NCBI GenBank assembly: GCA_030691545.1
Contig: JAUYEE010000093.1
Location: forward strand, 1 to 54,873
Length of the DNA stretch: 54,873 nucleotides
Direction: 5' to 3'
From: a bacterium
Lineage (GTDB): Bacteria > Auribacterota > JABMQX01
The translations under genes and the position numbers were made by a program. Position 1 is the stretch's first letter. Each line of letters opens with the position of its first letter. Below the pieces are notes generated by a model. That model saw nothing but the letters and a program-made list of their open reading frames with translations, was not told the DNA's origin and searched no databases. Positions 41,814 through 51,494 of the stretch are shown here, in pieces.

Positions 41814-44800
41814 ATGAAACGAATGCCCGCCGCGATCTTTCTTGGTGTGCTGTGCTGCATGGCTGTAACACCCGCGTTCGGCGAGGCCGTAAAGGCCTAC
41901 GAAAGCGAGGTGACCCTTCCGACCTACCCCTGGCAACCGGACATTAAGTACCCCTACTTCCCTGAGACGGACGGACGCGACATCTATCCCTACACAATGC
42001 AGGACGATCTGCGGCCCGACCGTGCGCCTCGCACTTACAAAACCGTCGTCCTCGAAAGCGACTTAGTGAATTTGACATTCATCCCGGAGCTTGGCGGGCG
42101 CATCTGGGAGGCGATTGACAAGGTCACGGGCAAACCGATCTTCTATGTGAATCACGTAGTCAAGCCGGGACTCATCGCCATGCGCGGGGCGTGGATTTCC
42201 GGCGGCGTCGAGTTCAATACCGGCCCGCAAGGGCACACGGTGACTGCCATCTCCCCGACGGATGTCCTCATTCTGCCGCCAGAGGATGATGGCTCGCGCT
42301 CCGTTGCTGTAGGGGATACCGACCGCATCTATCGTCTGCCCTGGACGGTTATCGTAACGCTGCGGCCCGGGCGGCGTTTCATCGAGCAGCAGGTCACCAT
42401 CTACAATAAAAACGAGACGGTCTGCCCCTACTACTACTGGAACTGCACCGCCCAGCCCAACACGCCGGGCTTCCGGTTCGTGTATCCGATGACGCTTGGG
42501 ACAGACCACGCAGGCACGACTTTCTTCAAGTGGCCAATCAACGAGGGTGTTGATCTCAGTTGGGGAAAGAGCTACCGAAATATGAGCTCCATTTTCGCGT
42601 ACGAGTGCGATCAGGACTTCTTTGGCTCGTATGATGTGGACGACGATCGAGGCTGCGTCGCATTCGCGGACCATCGGCAATTGCCCGGAAAGAAAGCGTG
42701 GACGTGGGGCTGGGGCGGCGACGGCGGCGCCCATCAGCAGATGTTGACCGATGACGACGGGCCCTACAATGAAGTCCAGACCGGCCCCCTCCACACGCAG
42801 GCGGAGACGGGGCGTCTCGACCCCCACGAGAAAATAAGCTGGAGGGAATGGTGGTATCCCGTGCATGGGCTGGGCGGCCCCTTCACTTACGCGAACAAAG
42901 ATATCTGTGCCCGAGCAGACGTTGCCAATGGACAACTCAACCTGAGGCTCATCGGAACGGGAACCTGGAACGACGCCACTGTTGCACTCAACGGCCAGGG
43001 CGCGGGGATCGAGTCACACAAAGCTGACATCTCTCCTCATGAGCCGGTCTCGTGGCGCCTCGAGGTTCGGGGAACTCCGCTCCTCGTGACGGTCACACAT
43101 GGTGACGCCGAGCTTGCTTCTTTCACGATTCCTCTCGGCTTGCCGGAAAGGGAGCCCCCGAAGAAGGGAACGGCGGACCCCTCGCCGGAAGGGATTGCGA
43201 GCGAAGGATGGAAGCACCTCCTGTTGGGGCACAGGGACGCGGCCGTCGCTTCCTTCGAGAAGGCTCTGAAAGAAGACGCGGGATGCGTGGAGGCGCTGTT
43301 AGGCCTCGCGCACTATAAGCTCACAGCAGCGGCGCCGGAGGAAGCGGCAGACCTTGCCAGACGTGCTATTGAGGAGAATCCCTACGACGGGAGAGCGCAT
43401 TACACGCTCGCCGTTGCCCTGCACCGTCTCGGGAAGGAAAACGAAGCAACAGAGAGCGCCTGGAAGGCTGCTCTGGACCCTGCGACGGCTGTGGCGGCTC
43501 GCGCGCTCGTCGCAAAAGCGCTGATGCAAGCGGCCGAGTTCGAGGAAGCCGTCGAGGTTCTCAGAGCAGATGGCCCCTGGACAAGCGACGCCGTCTGCCG
43601 GGACCGGCTTGCCATTGCTCTTCTCCAACGCGGACAGCGGGATGAAGCGGGACAGGTCGCCAAAGGAACGCTGAAACAAAATCCCCTCGATGCTCTGGGA
43701 TGGTATGTCCTGGCCCGGCTTGACAGGGCGCCTGCCAGAAAAGTGCTGAGGCAGCTTTTGAGCCGCGATCCCGAATGCGTTCTCGAACTGGCATTCGAGC
43801 TCCTGGAACTCGGCCTGGGAGAGGACACGCTGAGGCTTTTGGAGAAGGCGGATGCCGATAGCTCACCTATGATCTGCTACACGGCCAATTACATCAGGTC
43901 GTTGACAGACCAATCTCCACTCGCCCAGCAGCCCAAAATGATGGATGGCGTCTTTCCCTCGCGATGGGAGGAACTCGATGTGCTGAAACAGGCGGTTGAC
44001 TCTCGGCCCGACGATGCCCTCGCCAGAATGCTTCTCGGGGACCTCCGTTTCCATTTTCGACAGTACGCGGAAGCGAAAAAACTCTGGCAACAATCTGCGG
44101 ACATCGCCCCATCCAATACTGTCCCGCTTCGTTCACTCGCCATGGCGGCGTGGAGACTCGATGGGGACACCGCCAAAGCGGAAGGTTATTTTCGCCAGGC
44201 GCTTTCTCGCGACCCGCAAGATGGGATAATCGGCCGGGACCTCGCGCGAGTGCTTCTGGCGCAAGCGAACGCAGACAAAGAATCGGCAGACAAAAAAACT
44301 CTCCGGGAGAAGGCGCGGGAAGTCCTGTTGAAAGTGCTTCCGCCGAACATGCATCGTGCGGACATCATCGAAATGACAGCTCAACTGCACAACCAGCTCG
44401 GTGAGCCGGAAAAGACCGCCGCCCTCCTCGACAGCATCTGGGTAACCTCCTGGGAGGGCGCCCAGGGACTCCACGACGAATTCCGCAAAGCCCATTTCGC
44501 CTTGGGAAAACAGCATTTCGAAGCAGGTCAATACGAGAAAGCCGTCGTCGAGTTTCGTCGCTCGCTCGAATATCCCGACAATCTCGGCATCGGCAAGAGA
44601 GAAGGCACGCGAGAAGCCGACCTCTATTACTGGCTTGGTATCTCATTGTCTCGCGCGGGAAAAGCCGACGAAGCCCGCGCTGCGTGGGAGAAGTCTGCCA
44701 GTGAAAAACCTTCCGGCAACGCGGAAATCGAGCGCTGCCGCAAACTCGCCGAGGAAGCGCTAAAGGAAAGTGCTGCGCCCGGCCCGACGGGAGGCGCCGA

Positions 44801-44816
44801 CACAACAAGCCGATGA
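41814..44816 (+). CDS. DUF5107-TPR exported protein (1000 residues)
   Basis: The chain starts with a signal peptide (IFLGVLCCMAVTPAFG). Residues 28-380 match DUF5107, a beta-sandwich domain resembling the N-terminal carbohydrate domain of glycosidases: LVNLTFIPELGGRIWEAIDK, FYVNHVVKPGLIAMRGAWIS, GGVEFNTGPQGHTVTAISP and PWTVIVTLRPGRRF. Residues from about 460 are a long array of TPR-type repeats (SEGWKHLLLGHRDAAVASFE, GRAHYTLAVALHRLGKE, DDALARMLLGDLRFHFRQYA). The combination is a widespread, uncharacterised exported protein of polysaccharide degraders. AAAAGGAGTC precedes the ATG. The stop overlaps an ATG of the DUF3795 frame. Confidence 0.9.
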   Translation: MKRMPAAIFLGVLCCMAVTPAFGEAVKAYESEVTLPTYPWQPDIKYPYFPETDGRDIYPYTMQDDLRPDRAPRTYKTVVLESDLVNLTFIPELGGRIWEAIDKVTGKPIFYVNHVVKPGLIAMRGAWISGGVEFNTGPQGHTVTAISPTDVLILPPEDDGSRSVAVGDTDRIYRLPWTVIVTLRPGRRFIEQQVTIYNKNETVCPYYYWNCTAQPNTPGFRFVYPMTLGTDHAGTTFFKWPINEGVDLSWGKSYRNMSSIFAYECDQDFFGSYDVDDDRGCVAFADHRQLPGKKAWTWGWGGDGGAHQQMLTDDDGPYNEVQTGPLHTQAETGRLDPHEKISWREWWYPVHGLGGPFTYANKDICARADVANGQLNLRLIGTGTWNDATVALNGQGAGIESHKADISPHEPVSWRLEVRGTPLLVTVTHGDAELASFTIPLGLPEREPPKKGTADPSPEGIASEGWKHLLLGHRDAAVASFEKALKEDAGCVEALLGLAHYKLTAAAPEEAADLARRAIEENPYDGRAHYTLAVALHRLGKENEATESAWKAALDPATAVAARALVAKALMQAAEFEEAVEVLRADGPWTSDAVCRDRLAIALLQRGQRDEAGQVAKGTLKQNPLDALGWYVLARLDRAPARKVLRQLLSRDPECVLELAFELLELGLGEDTLRLLEKADADSSPMICYTANYIRSLTDQSPLAQQPKMMDGVFPSRWEELDVLKQAVDSRPDDALARMLLGDLRFHFRQYAEAKKLWQQSADIAPSNTVPLRSLAMAAWRLDGDTAKAEGYFRQALSRDPQDGIIGRDLARVLLAQANADKESADKKTLREKAREVLLKVLPPNMHRADIIEMTAQLHNQLGEPEKTAALLDSIWVTSWEGAQGLHDEFRKAHFALGKQHFEAGQYEKAVVEFRRSLEYPDNLGIGKREGTREADLYYWLGISLSRAGKADEARAAWEKSASEKPSGNAEIERCRKLAEEALKESAAPGPTGGADTTSR

Positions 44817-44842
44817 ATCCTCCCTGCGAAAAGGAAATCGGA

Positions 44843-45193
44843 ATGGACAAGATGATTGCTATGTGCGGCCTGGTTTGCACGGAATGCCCCCTTTTCATCG
44901 CGACACAGAACGACGATCAGGACGAAAAACGGAGACTTGCCGAGCGCTGGTCAACGGAGCAGTACCCCCTTGACCCGGAAGAGATGTTCTGCGACGGCTG
45001 CATCACGGCCGGTGGGAGGAAAATCAGCTTCTGCGAAGTGTGCGACGTGCGACGGTGTGGACTGGAAATGAAAGTGGAGAACTGTGCCTATTGCGACGCG
45101 TACCCCTGCACCAAGCTCGACAAGGTCTTCGCGATGGTGGGCCCCCAGGCCAAAACCATCCTCGACGAAATCCGAAAGGGTCTTTCCAGCTAA
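44843..45193 (+). CDS. DUF3795 cysteine-rich protein
   Basis: A 116-residue cytosolic protein. The ATG at 44843 has AAGGAA upstream; an earlier in-frame ATG at 44813 overlaps the DUF5107 stop. Nine cysteines are arranged as expected for DUF3795: MCGLVCTECPLF, MFCDGCITAG, SFCEVCDVRRCG and NCAYCDAYPC. The spacing implies zinc or an iron-sulfur cluster. The function of the family is unknown. It converges with the PHP-glycosyltransferase gene. Confidence 0.9.
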   Translation: MDKMIAMCGLVCTECPLFIATQNDDQDEKRRLAERWSTEQYPLDPEEMFCDGCITAGGRKISFCEVCDVRRCGLEMKVENCAYCDAYPCTKLDKVFAMVGPQAKTILDEIRKGLSS

Positions 45194-45295
45194 GCTTTGC
45201 GAGAAATCACTTAGCGCGCCTGTGATGAGGTACCCCGGCTTTCTCCAGACCAGTGGCGATGAAACGAGAGAGCAATCCCAGACAGCGGCTGCAAC

Positions 45296-47920
45296 CTATC
45301 TCCCGCGGCGAACGCGCTGCCGGATGATCCCGGAGAGGGTGTTCTTCTTTCGGTAACGTGTGACGACTTCCTCAATTGGCGCGAAAAGCTGCCTTTCGAA
45401 AACCTCGCCCCACGAGGGAAAACCCTTCGCCCTTTCCAGGCAATTCGATTGGAGTTTCCCTCTCAGCTCCGCGCGGGTGAGCAACTCGGCAATCGCTCTC
45501 GCAGCTTCCGCCGGCTCCTGGTAGAGAATCCCCGTCACATTAGCCGACGCCGTCCGATAGTCGGCGACCACCCCTCTTGCCGCAAAGCAATCTTTTGCGA
45601 CCTGTATCGCCCCGCACGCCAGTCCTTCACGATACACCTGTCCGTAAGTGTGGTAATCGCCTGCCACGACGGAAACATCGGCTCTCCCCATGATTTCTCC
45701 GACTCGCTGTTGGGGCAACGCCCCGTGAAACGTGACGTTCGAGCCCATGAGCGATTTCAGCCGCGCCTCAAGCCCGGGGCGTTCGTCTCCGTCACCGACG
45801 ACATCCATAAAAACGCGACTCCTCACGTCTGGAGCGAGTCCCTCGATCATCGCGACAACGTCGCCAGGCCTGTTCTCCGCGAAAAGCCTCCCCGCGCACA
45901 CAAGCCGGATTTGCTCCGGGGGTCCCTTTTCTCCCGGCTTGAAGAAATCCTTGTTCAGCCCTCTTGCCAGCTCCTTGACCGGGCTGGTAATTCCTTTCCT
46001 TCTGAGGTCGTCAAGGTTCCCCGGTGGGGCGAACAGCAAATCAACCGCACTAAGAAACTGTGTCTGCATGCCCGAGACAAATCTCGCCACAGGGAGAAGA
46101 ATATGGCTCAGAACCTCCTCCGCCCGTCGAGAAAGTGGTTCCTCCAGAGGCTGCTTTGTGATCTCCCTGGCGAGTTTCTTATAGAGTGTCTCCATCCTGT
46201 GGAGGGTCGAGTCCGCCAGGTTCGTCGTGTAAATGCCGAACGTCGGCACGTCGACATTTCCTCTTCCTTCGGCGAAGGCGAGCTTGGCGTACGGCCCACA
46301 GTCTATGGAAACCGTGGCCCGGAACGGGCCAATCGCTCCGCTCTCGATGAGGTCTCTCACGATTCTGTGCGAGGGGGAAAAGGGCTGGACTTTGCGATAC
46401 CGTTTCTGAAGGAGCATCCGCACCTTCGAGCGCTCGAGTATCTCCGCCTGCGTGAGTGCCAGACCGAGATCAATCGTCAACTCAATGGGCAGGTCGGTTG
46501 GACAATCCCCAAAATACAGCTCCACCGAGGGACGGAACTTCACCACGGTCAGATTGCCAGCTCGTACGATTTCATAAGGCCCCGGCAGTGGCTCGTGAGA
46601 AGGCTGTCCGAGGGTGACCGGCATGTCGCTCGCAGCGGCGTATTTCTTCAACTCATCGAGGAGACTCTTGACGCCGCTGAAGTGCCTCCTCCCTTGTTGC
46701 CGACACAGCTCCTCCGATTCCAGGGGCGTGTCCGCGAGAAACAGGACGCCAGGACGAGAAGTCTCAGGTCGTCTGTGCTCGATATGTGGCGCTATGGGAA
46801 CACGCACCTTGACAGGCGCCAGCGACGGTTCCCTAACAACCTCAACGCTTGGCTCAGCGACCTCCTCCTCTTCTATCGGTGGAAGGTCATACTCCTCGCT
46901 CAGGATTCGGACCTGCTCGTCCTCGAGAGCGAACCGGCAGAACACCGGAAACGTCATGGCGAAGTGGCTCAGATAATCCACCAGCCCCCGCACGTATCCC
47001 GGAAGCTGCTCCATGCACAACCTCCTCAGCCCCGCTTTCAACTCGACTGGGATTTTCGTTTCCGCGAGGCCATGCACTCGCTTCTCGAATTCGGCGCGGG
47101 TGCCGTGCTTTCCTCCCGGGCGAATGTCGTTTCCCTCCCGCAGATTGGCGATAAACTCTTCTCGAGTTTCGCACAGCGGCGCGCTCGTGTAGGCGCTTGC
47201 GACAGACCTGTCATAGGCATCGCTCCCCCCGACGCGCACGAATCGCAGGCCCTTTTCTCGCTCCACGATGTCTAAGATTCGCTCGGTCACCTCCGCCAGC
47301 CGGCGGGTGATTTTCCCACTGCGAACCTCGACCCCGACCGGCAGCACCTTGTCTTTCCTTCCGTCAGGGATTAAATCCAAAAGATACTCGAACTGCTCTC
47401 TCGTGAATGCGATGCGGTTGAGCGAAATGAGAGGGTGAGCCAGATAGAAAAAGGCGTTTCCTTCGTCACACGCGCGCACCACCTTTCCGAGGTCGCTGTT
47501 GCAGCCCATGATGCGAGCGTACAGGTCCCGGTCCACGCCCACAATGTACAGGTGAACCCTCCGTCTCCTTTTCAGAAACGGATCGTGGTAGAACACATTG
47601 TGCTCGAAGGCGGGAATGATGCGCGAGGCAAAAGGAAGGACTTGTTCCGGCGCCTTGTGTTCGTGAATCTCGTTCAGGAGGTCCCAGGCGCCGCGCGGCG
47701 TGAGGAGATCGCCGATTGGCAGGAACACGTTTCCTCCGCGTTCGCTTTCGGCAATTGCAGAAAGCCGTCTCGCGGCGGTGAGCGCTACCTCGACGGGCGA
47801 AAGAGGAGGGTTGGCGCGAACGAGAATCCCACCGTAGGGGGTCAGCTCGCCGCTGACCTCCTCAGAGTAGCTCGTGTGAGGATGAAGGTCGAAGTAACTT
47901 CTTCGTTCCTTGCCAGCCAT
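45296..47920 (-). CDS. PHP-domain and GT4 glycosyltransferase fusion
   Basis: An 874-residue cytosolic protein from the first ATG at 47920; a TTG at 47971 would add 17 residues. Residues 10-265 look like a PHP phosphoesterase: YFDLHPHTSYSEE (H13, H15), AFEHNVFY, FFYLAHPLI and VRVGGSDAYD, the metal-binding landmarks in order. A charged, proline-rich linker follows (EEEEVAEPSVEVVREPSLAP, about 358-378). Residues 400-870 form a GT-B glycosyltransferase: FGIYTTNLADSTLHRMETLY, LVCAGRLFAENRPGDVV, FMDVVGDGDERPGLEARL, and VAGDYHTYGQVYREGLACGA where the GT4 E-rich motif lies. Whether the PHP half keeps all metal ligands needs alignment. The MFS gene is upstream on the same strand, 115 bp away. Confidence 0.8.
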   Translation of the reverse strand: MAGKERRSYFDLHPHTSYSEEVSGELTPYGGILVRANPPLSPVEVALTAARRLSAIAESERGGNVFLPIGDLLTPRGAWDLLNEIHEHKAPEQVLPFASRIIPAFEHNVFYHDPFLKRRRRVHLYIVGVDRDLYARIMGCNSDLGKVVRACDEGNAFFYLAHPLISLNRIAFTREQFEYLLDLIPDGRKDKVLPVGVEVRSGKITRRLAEVTERILDIVEREKGLRFVRVGGSDAYDRSVASAYTSAPLCETREEFIANLREGNDIRPGGKHGTRAEFEKRVHGLAETKIPVELKAGLRRLCMEQLPGYVRGLVDYLSHFAMTFPVFCRFALEDEQVRILSEEYDLPPIEEEEVAEPSVEVVREPSLAPVKVRVPIAPHIEHRRPETSRPGVLFLADTPLESEELCRQQGRRHFSGVKSLLDELKKYAAASDMPVTLGQPSHEPLPGPYEIVRAGNLTVVKFRPSVELYFGDCPTDLPIELTIDLGLALTQAEILERSKVRMLLQKRYRKVQPFSPSHRIVRDLIESGAIGPFRATVSIDCGPYAKLAFAEGRGNVDVPTFGIYTTNLADSTLHRMETLYKKLAREITKQPLEEPLSRRAEEVLSHILLPVARFVSGMQTQFLSAVDLLFAPPGNLDDLRRKGITSPVKELARGLNKDFFKPGEKGPPEQIRLVCAGRLFAENRPGDVVAMIEGLAPDVRSRVFMDVVGDGDERPGLEARLKSLMGSNVTFHGALPQQRVGEIMGRADVSVVAGDYHTYGQVYREGLACGAIQVAKDCFAARGVVADYRTASANVTGILYQEPAEAARAIAELLTRAELRGKLQSNCLERAKGFPSWGEVFERQLFAPIEEVVTRYRKKNTLSGIIRQRVRRGR

Positions 47921-48035
47921 TCCTGCCAAGTCCCAAGAATAAGACCGCGACGTCTGCCTCCCACCTTTCAAGTGTGTCGCCGGAACCGCCGCCGCACCCG
48001 CTCCCGCGACAACCTCTCGGGCGGGGGACCGTCCT

Positions 48036-49355
48036 CTACGCTCGCGGTGGTTTGGTCAGTTCCGCGTGTCCGTGAACTGCCGAAGGGCCCCCGGAACCGG
48101 CACGTTCCCTCGTGTCAGCGAAACCGACCTGTTCTCTCACGGGCCGCATTCTCTTTGCGAAGAGGAATGAGCCCAAAAGACAGCAAACTCCCCCTACCAG
48201 AACAGTCCCGCGAGCACCTATCTTACCGCTCAGAGCCCCTACGAGCAAACTGCCGAATGGACCCGCGCCAACGAATGCCATCGTGAACAGCGACATCACC
48301 CTCCCTCGTTTAGAGTCATCCACCGTGGCCTGCAACGCCGTATTGCTCGACGCCACTTGCAGCATAACTCCGAAACCCGTGAACAGAAGGCACACAAGCG
48401 AAAACCATAGAACCGTGGATTGAGAAAATGCGATAAGCCCCAGGCCCAAAACGCCCGTAGCGACCGGGATGTTTCTCCCGACCCCACGCACGCTTTGCCG
48501 CGAAGCGAGATACATGGCGCCCACCAGGGCGCCGGCGCCCGACGCCGATGACAGGAACCCAAGCGTCCGCGGTCCCCCCTGAAGAACCTTTCTCGCAAAA
48601 ACCGGCATCAGCACCTGATACGGTAACCCAACCAAACTCACCAACCCGACCAGAAGGATGACCGACCGGATAAACGGCATTCTGAACGCGTACGAAAAAC
48701 CCTCCTTCAACTCCCGAAAAATATGGCCCCCCCGACGGGCCGGTTGATGAAGGGAAATTCTCATCGCCAGCAAGGCCGCGATCACCGCAAGGTAACTGAT
48801 GCCGTTGAGGAGAAAGCAGACCCCTTCCCCGACGGTCGCCACCAATACCCCGGCGATAGCGGGGCCCACAAGGCGCGCCCCATTGACCATCGAGGAGTTG
48901 AGCGCGATGGCATTTCCCAGGTCCTCCCTGTTCTCGATCATCTCTATCACGAACGACTGCCGCGCCGGCATATCAAAAGCATTTACAAACCCTAAGAACA
49001 TGCTTAACAATATGATTTGCGAGACCGTGACGTTGCTCGTCATCACCAGAATCGCCAACGCCATGGCCTGAAGCAGAGCCAGAGTCTGTGTGACAATCAG
49101 AATGCGATGCCGATTCCATCTATCGGCAACAACTCCCGCTATGGGGGCGAAGACAAAAATGGGAATTTGGGCTGCAAATCCAACAAGCCCCAAGGATAGC
49201 GCCGAATTCGTCAGACGATAGACTAACCAGCCCGTGGCGACACTCTGCATCCACGTGCCAGTGAGGGAAATCGTTTGACCGCCGAAGAACAGGCGGTAAT
49301 TCCTGTGTTGCAACGCACGAAACATGAATCTCAGGTTCGTTCCGATGTCAGACAT
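48036..49355 (-). CDS. MFS exporter of the EntS/MFS_3 group
   Basis: A 439-residue inner-membrane transporter with about twelve TMs. The N-terminus ALQHRNYRLFFGGQTISLTGTWMQSVATGWLVYRL is the signature of the EntS-like (MFS_3) group. IAGVVADRWNRHRILIVTQ is the loop 2-3 motif, and FDMPARQSFVIEMIENREDL and LNSSMVNGARLVGPAIAGVL are also typical. Relatives export siderophores, drugs or unknown metabolites. The C-terminus carries a polar tail. It is divergent from the radical SAM gene (141 bp), and the PHP-glycosyltransferase follows on the same strand. Confidence 0.93.
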   Translation of the reverse strand: MSDIGTNLRFMFRALQHRNYRLFFGGQTISLTGTWMQSVATGWLVYRLTNSALSLGLVGFAAQIPIFVFAPIAGVVADRWNRHRILIVTQTLALLQAMALAILVMTSNVTVSQIILLSMFLGFVNAFDMPARQSFVIEMIENREDLGNAIALNSSMVNGARLVGPAIAGVLVATVGEGVCFLLNGISYLAVIAALLAMRISLHQPARRGGHIFRELKEGFSYAFRMPFIRSVILLVGLVSLVGLPYQVLMPVFARKVLQGGPRTLGFLSSASGAGALVGAMYLASRQSVRGVGRNIPVATGVLGLGLIAFSQSTVLWFSLVCLLFTGFGVMLQVASSNTALQATVDDSKRGRVMSLFTMAFVGAGPFGSLLVGALSGKIGARGTVLVGGVCCLLGSFLFAKRMRPVREQVGFADTRERAGSGGPSAVHGHAELTKPPRA

Positions 49356-49496
49356 GGCTCATTCGATTTTCTTGTAAGGACTGCCCTCTTCTTGGGGCTC
49401 CAACCGGCCGAGGTTTCTTGGAACGCCCATTTGTAGCCCAGAAGCCCGCGCTCGGCAAGCCATAAATCGGATGGACACTCTTTCAATGGCGCTGCC

Positions 49497-50819
49497 ATGA
49501 ACCGGCAAAAGCTTTTCCGTTACATGTACAACGTAATCCATTCGCCCGTCGCGCAGGCGACCGTTCCCGTTGCCCACGACTTGCTGCGCCTTGCAAGAGA
49601 GTTTATCAAGGGCGGCTTGCCGGGGCAGGTCATTGTGCAGGTGACAACCGCTTGCGAAGCCGCCTGCCAGCAGTGTGCTTATGGCCGCCCCGGAGCCGTT
49701 AAGAAAACGCTGCCGGAGCAGAAGGTCTTTGAGATCATAGATACCGCCGCCGCTAACGATTTCCAGGCAATCTCCTTTACCGGAGGCGAGCCTTTCCTCC
49801 TTTACCGGAGGCTCCTTCGCTATATCCAGCACGCGGGCAAAGCGGACATCAAGTTCATCCGCACAGGGACGAATGCCGGTTTTCTCCAGCGACCCTACAA
49901 GAAGTTTGGCGATAGCCCCCTGTTCCGCGACGCGGTGGCAAAAATCGCCGATGACATTGCTGCGACGCCACTTCGCAACCTCTGGATCAGCGTGGATTCC
50001 ACCGACGTCGAGACGCACGAGACGAACCGCAACCTCAAAGGCGTCATGCGCGCAATCGCTCTGTCCCTCCCCGTTTTTGCCAAGAGAAACATCTTCCCCG
50101 CCATAAACCTCGGCATCAACCGCCTGATTGACGGCCCATGCCCCGAGTGGGAAATCGAAGGCTATCGTGACCCGAACAAGTTCAATGCTCAGCGATTCGA
50201 GCAGAGATACAGAGAGGGCTTCGAGCGATATTTCCAATTGTGCGAGGAGCTCGGTTTCACCATCGTCGGTGTCTGCTATCCGATGGCGGAGCAGACCGGC
50301 ATGTACGGCGCCGCTTCGGAAACGCTGACAAGCTACTCACCTCAGGAACTCGCGCTGCTCTTCAAGACCCTCGACGAAGTCACGAGACAATATCGCTCTC
50401 GTTTGCGAATTAGCTCTCCGTCCACCGCCCTGTATCACTTGACAAGAGGGGAGTTCGGCGTCCCGTGCAGCGGCGGACACGATTACTTTTTCATCAGCGC
50501 GGTAGATGGCCTCACCTACCCCTGCGGCTATATTGACAAACCTCTCGGCGAGTTCAAGGACCTCGACTTCCCCAAACTGCGCAAAGAGAATCGCACCTGC
50601 ACGAGATGCCACTGGGAGTGCTTCTACGACCCCGACCAGCTTGTCGGGACCGTCAGGCAACTCCTCGCTCACCCCGTCAGCGTCATGCCTAAGGTCATGC
50701 GAAACCCCGAATTGCGCGACCGGCTCCTCTTCGACATGCGCTACTTCCTCGCCTGCGACTTCCTCGACGGCCGCCGCCCCCCGAACTGCGAGAAATTGGC
50801 CCGGTTTGCCCCACCCTGA
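49497..50819 (+). CDS. Radical SAM protein with SPASM-like C-terminus
   Basis: A 440-residue enzyme. The cluster-binding motif is CEAACQQC (Cys53, Cys57, Cys60), a CxxxCxxC radical SAM signature, followed by AISFTGGEPFLLYRRLL, the SAM-binding GGEP. Near the C-terminus PCSGGHDYFFISAVDGLTYPCGY and CTRCHWECFYDP supply cysteines for an auxiliary cluster, as in SPASM/Twitch proteins that modify peptides or sugars. No obvious precursor peptide gene is adjacent. The start at 49497 lacks a clear ribosome-binding site. It is divergent from the MFS exporter gene. Confidence 0.88.
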   Translation: MNRQKLFRYMYNVIHSPVAQATVPVAHDLLRLAREFIKGGLPGQVIVQVTTACEAACQQCAYGRPGAVKKTLPEQKVFEIIDTAAANDFQAISFTGGEPFLLYRRLLRYIQHAGKADIKFIRTGTNAGFLQRPYKKFGDSPLFRDAVAKIADDIAATPLRNLWISVDSTDVETHETNRNLKGVMRAIALSLPVFAKRNIFPAINLGINRLIDGPCPEWEIEGYRDPNKFNAQRFEQRYREGFERYFQLCEELGFTIVGVCYPMAEQTGMYGAASETLTSYSPQELALLFKTLDEVTRQYRSRLRISSPSTALYHLTRGEFGVPCSGGHDYFFISAVDGLTYPCGYIDKPLGEFKDLDFPKLRKENRTCTRCHWECFYDPDQLVGTVRQLLAHPVSVMPKVMRNPELRDRLLFDMRYFLACDFLDGRRPPNCEKLARFAPP

Positions 50820-51494
50820 ACGGCGTTCTCGCTCCCACCATGGTCGGAGTTCTCGGTAACGGCGTGATTGAGATTGGCAGCGCCCCCTGCCTCCTGGTTT
50901 GGCACGGCGCCGACAAGATGTCACACCGAGAGGATCTCGACACTGGGGTAACGGTGCGCACAATACTGTACAGCTTCGGGCTCCCTCTCCAAACGTCGGA
51001 GACCCGACTGCTGTTTTCACTCATCTTGCCGCGCTTCGCGTCTAAGGGGAGGAAGGGGTCCACGCAAAGCGCGGCGATATCGCCCTCGACTGGTATTCTT
51101 CCGAGCCACGTATCGAGGCATTTGGCCTCTCCAGTTATTCCCCTCGACGGCCAAATGACGACGATGGCCACAGGTAGACCGAACTGCTCAGGGCTCTCAA
51201 CGGAAGCTGCTTCAGGACGGCGGCGGGTTTCGGGGGTGTCGTGGGGAATAAGGGGACATCGCCACGGGGGAGCGTTGATGCGGCACCCGTCGAACCTTCC
51301 CCTTAAGCTTGCTCGGATCAAGCCGGGCACAGTTCTTGCTTTACGCCCTCCCAAGCTGGATATCGCATGTGGAGGGCCAAGTCTCGGGTGTTGCCGTAGA
51401 AAGAAATTGGTGACGGGGGAATGGTTTACCGGGGCCTTCAAGCGGTCAATTCCCCCCGGCCATCGCGAGAACCTCTGCCCAAGACGTACAAAAA
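50820..51494. other. Gene-free or decayed region
   Basis: This 675-bp stretch lies between the radical SAM gene and the first zinc-ribbon gene. Open frames on both strands (up to about 250 codons) have no recognisable motif and overlap real genes, so I treat them as chance frames. A decayed gene cannot be excluded. Confidence 0.4.

Noticed and set aside
45449..47275. 608-codon plus-strand open frame
   Set aside because: It is antisense to the PHP-glycosyltransferase gene, is Arg/Pro-rich and lacks any motif; a GC-driven shadow frame.
50695..51441. 248-codon minus-strand open frame
   Set aside because: It overlaps the radical SAM gene end, and its Arg/Pro/Ser-rich sequence has no family features.
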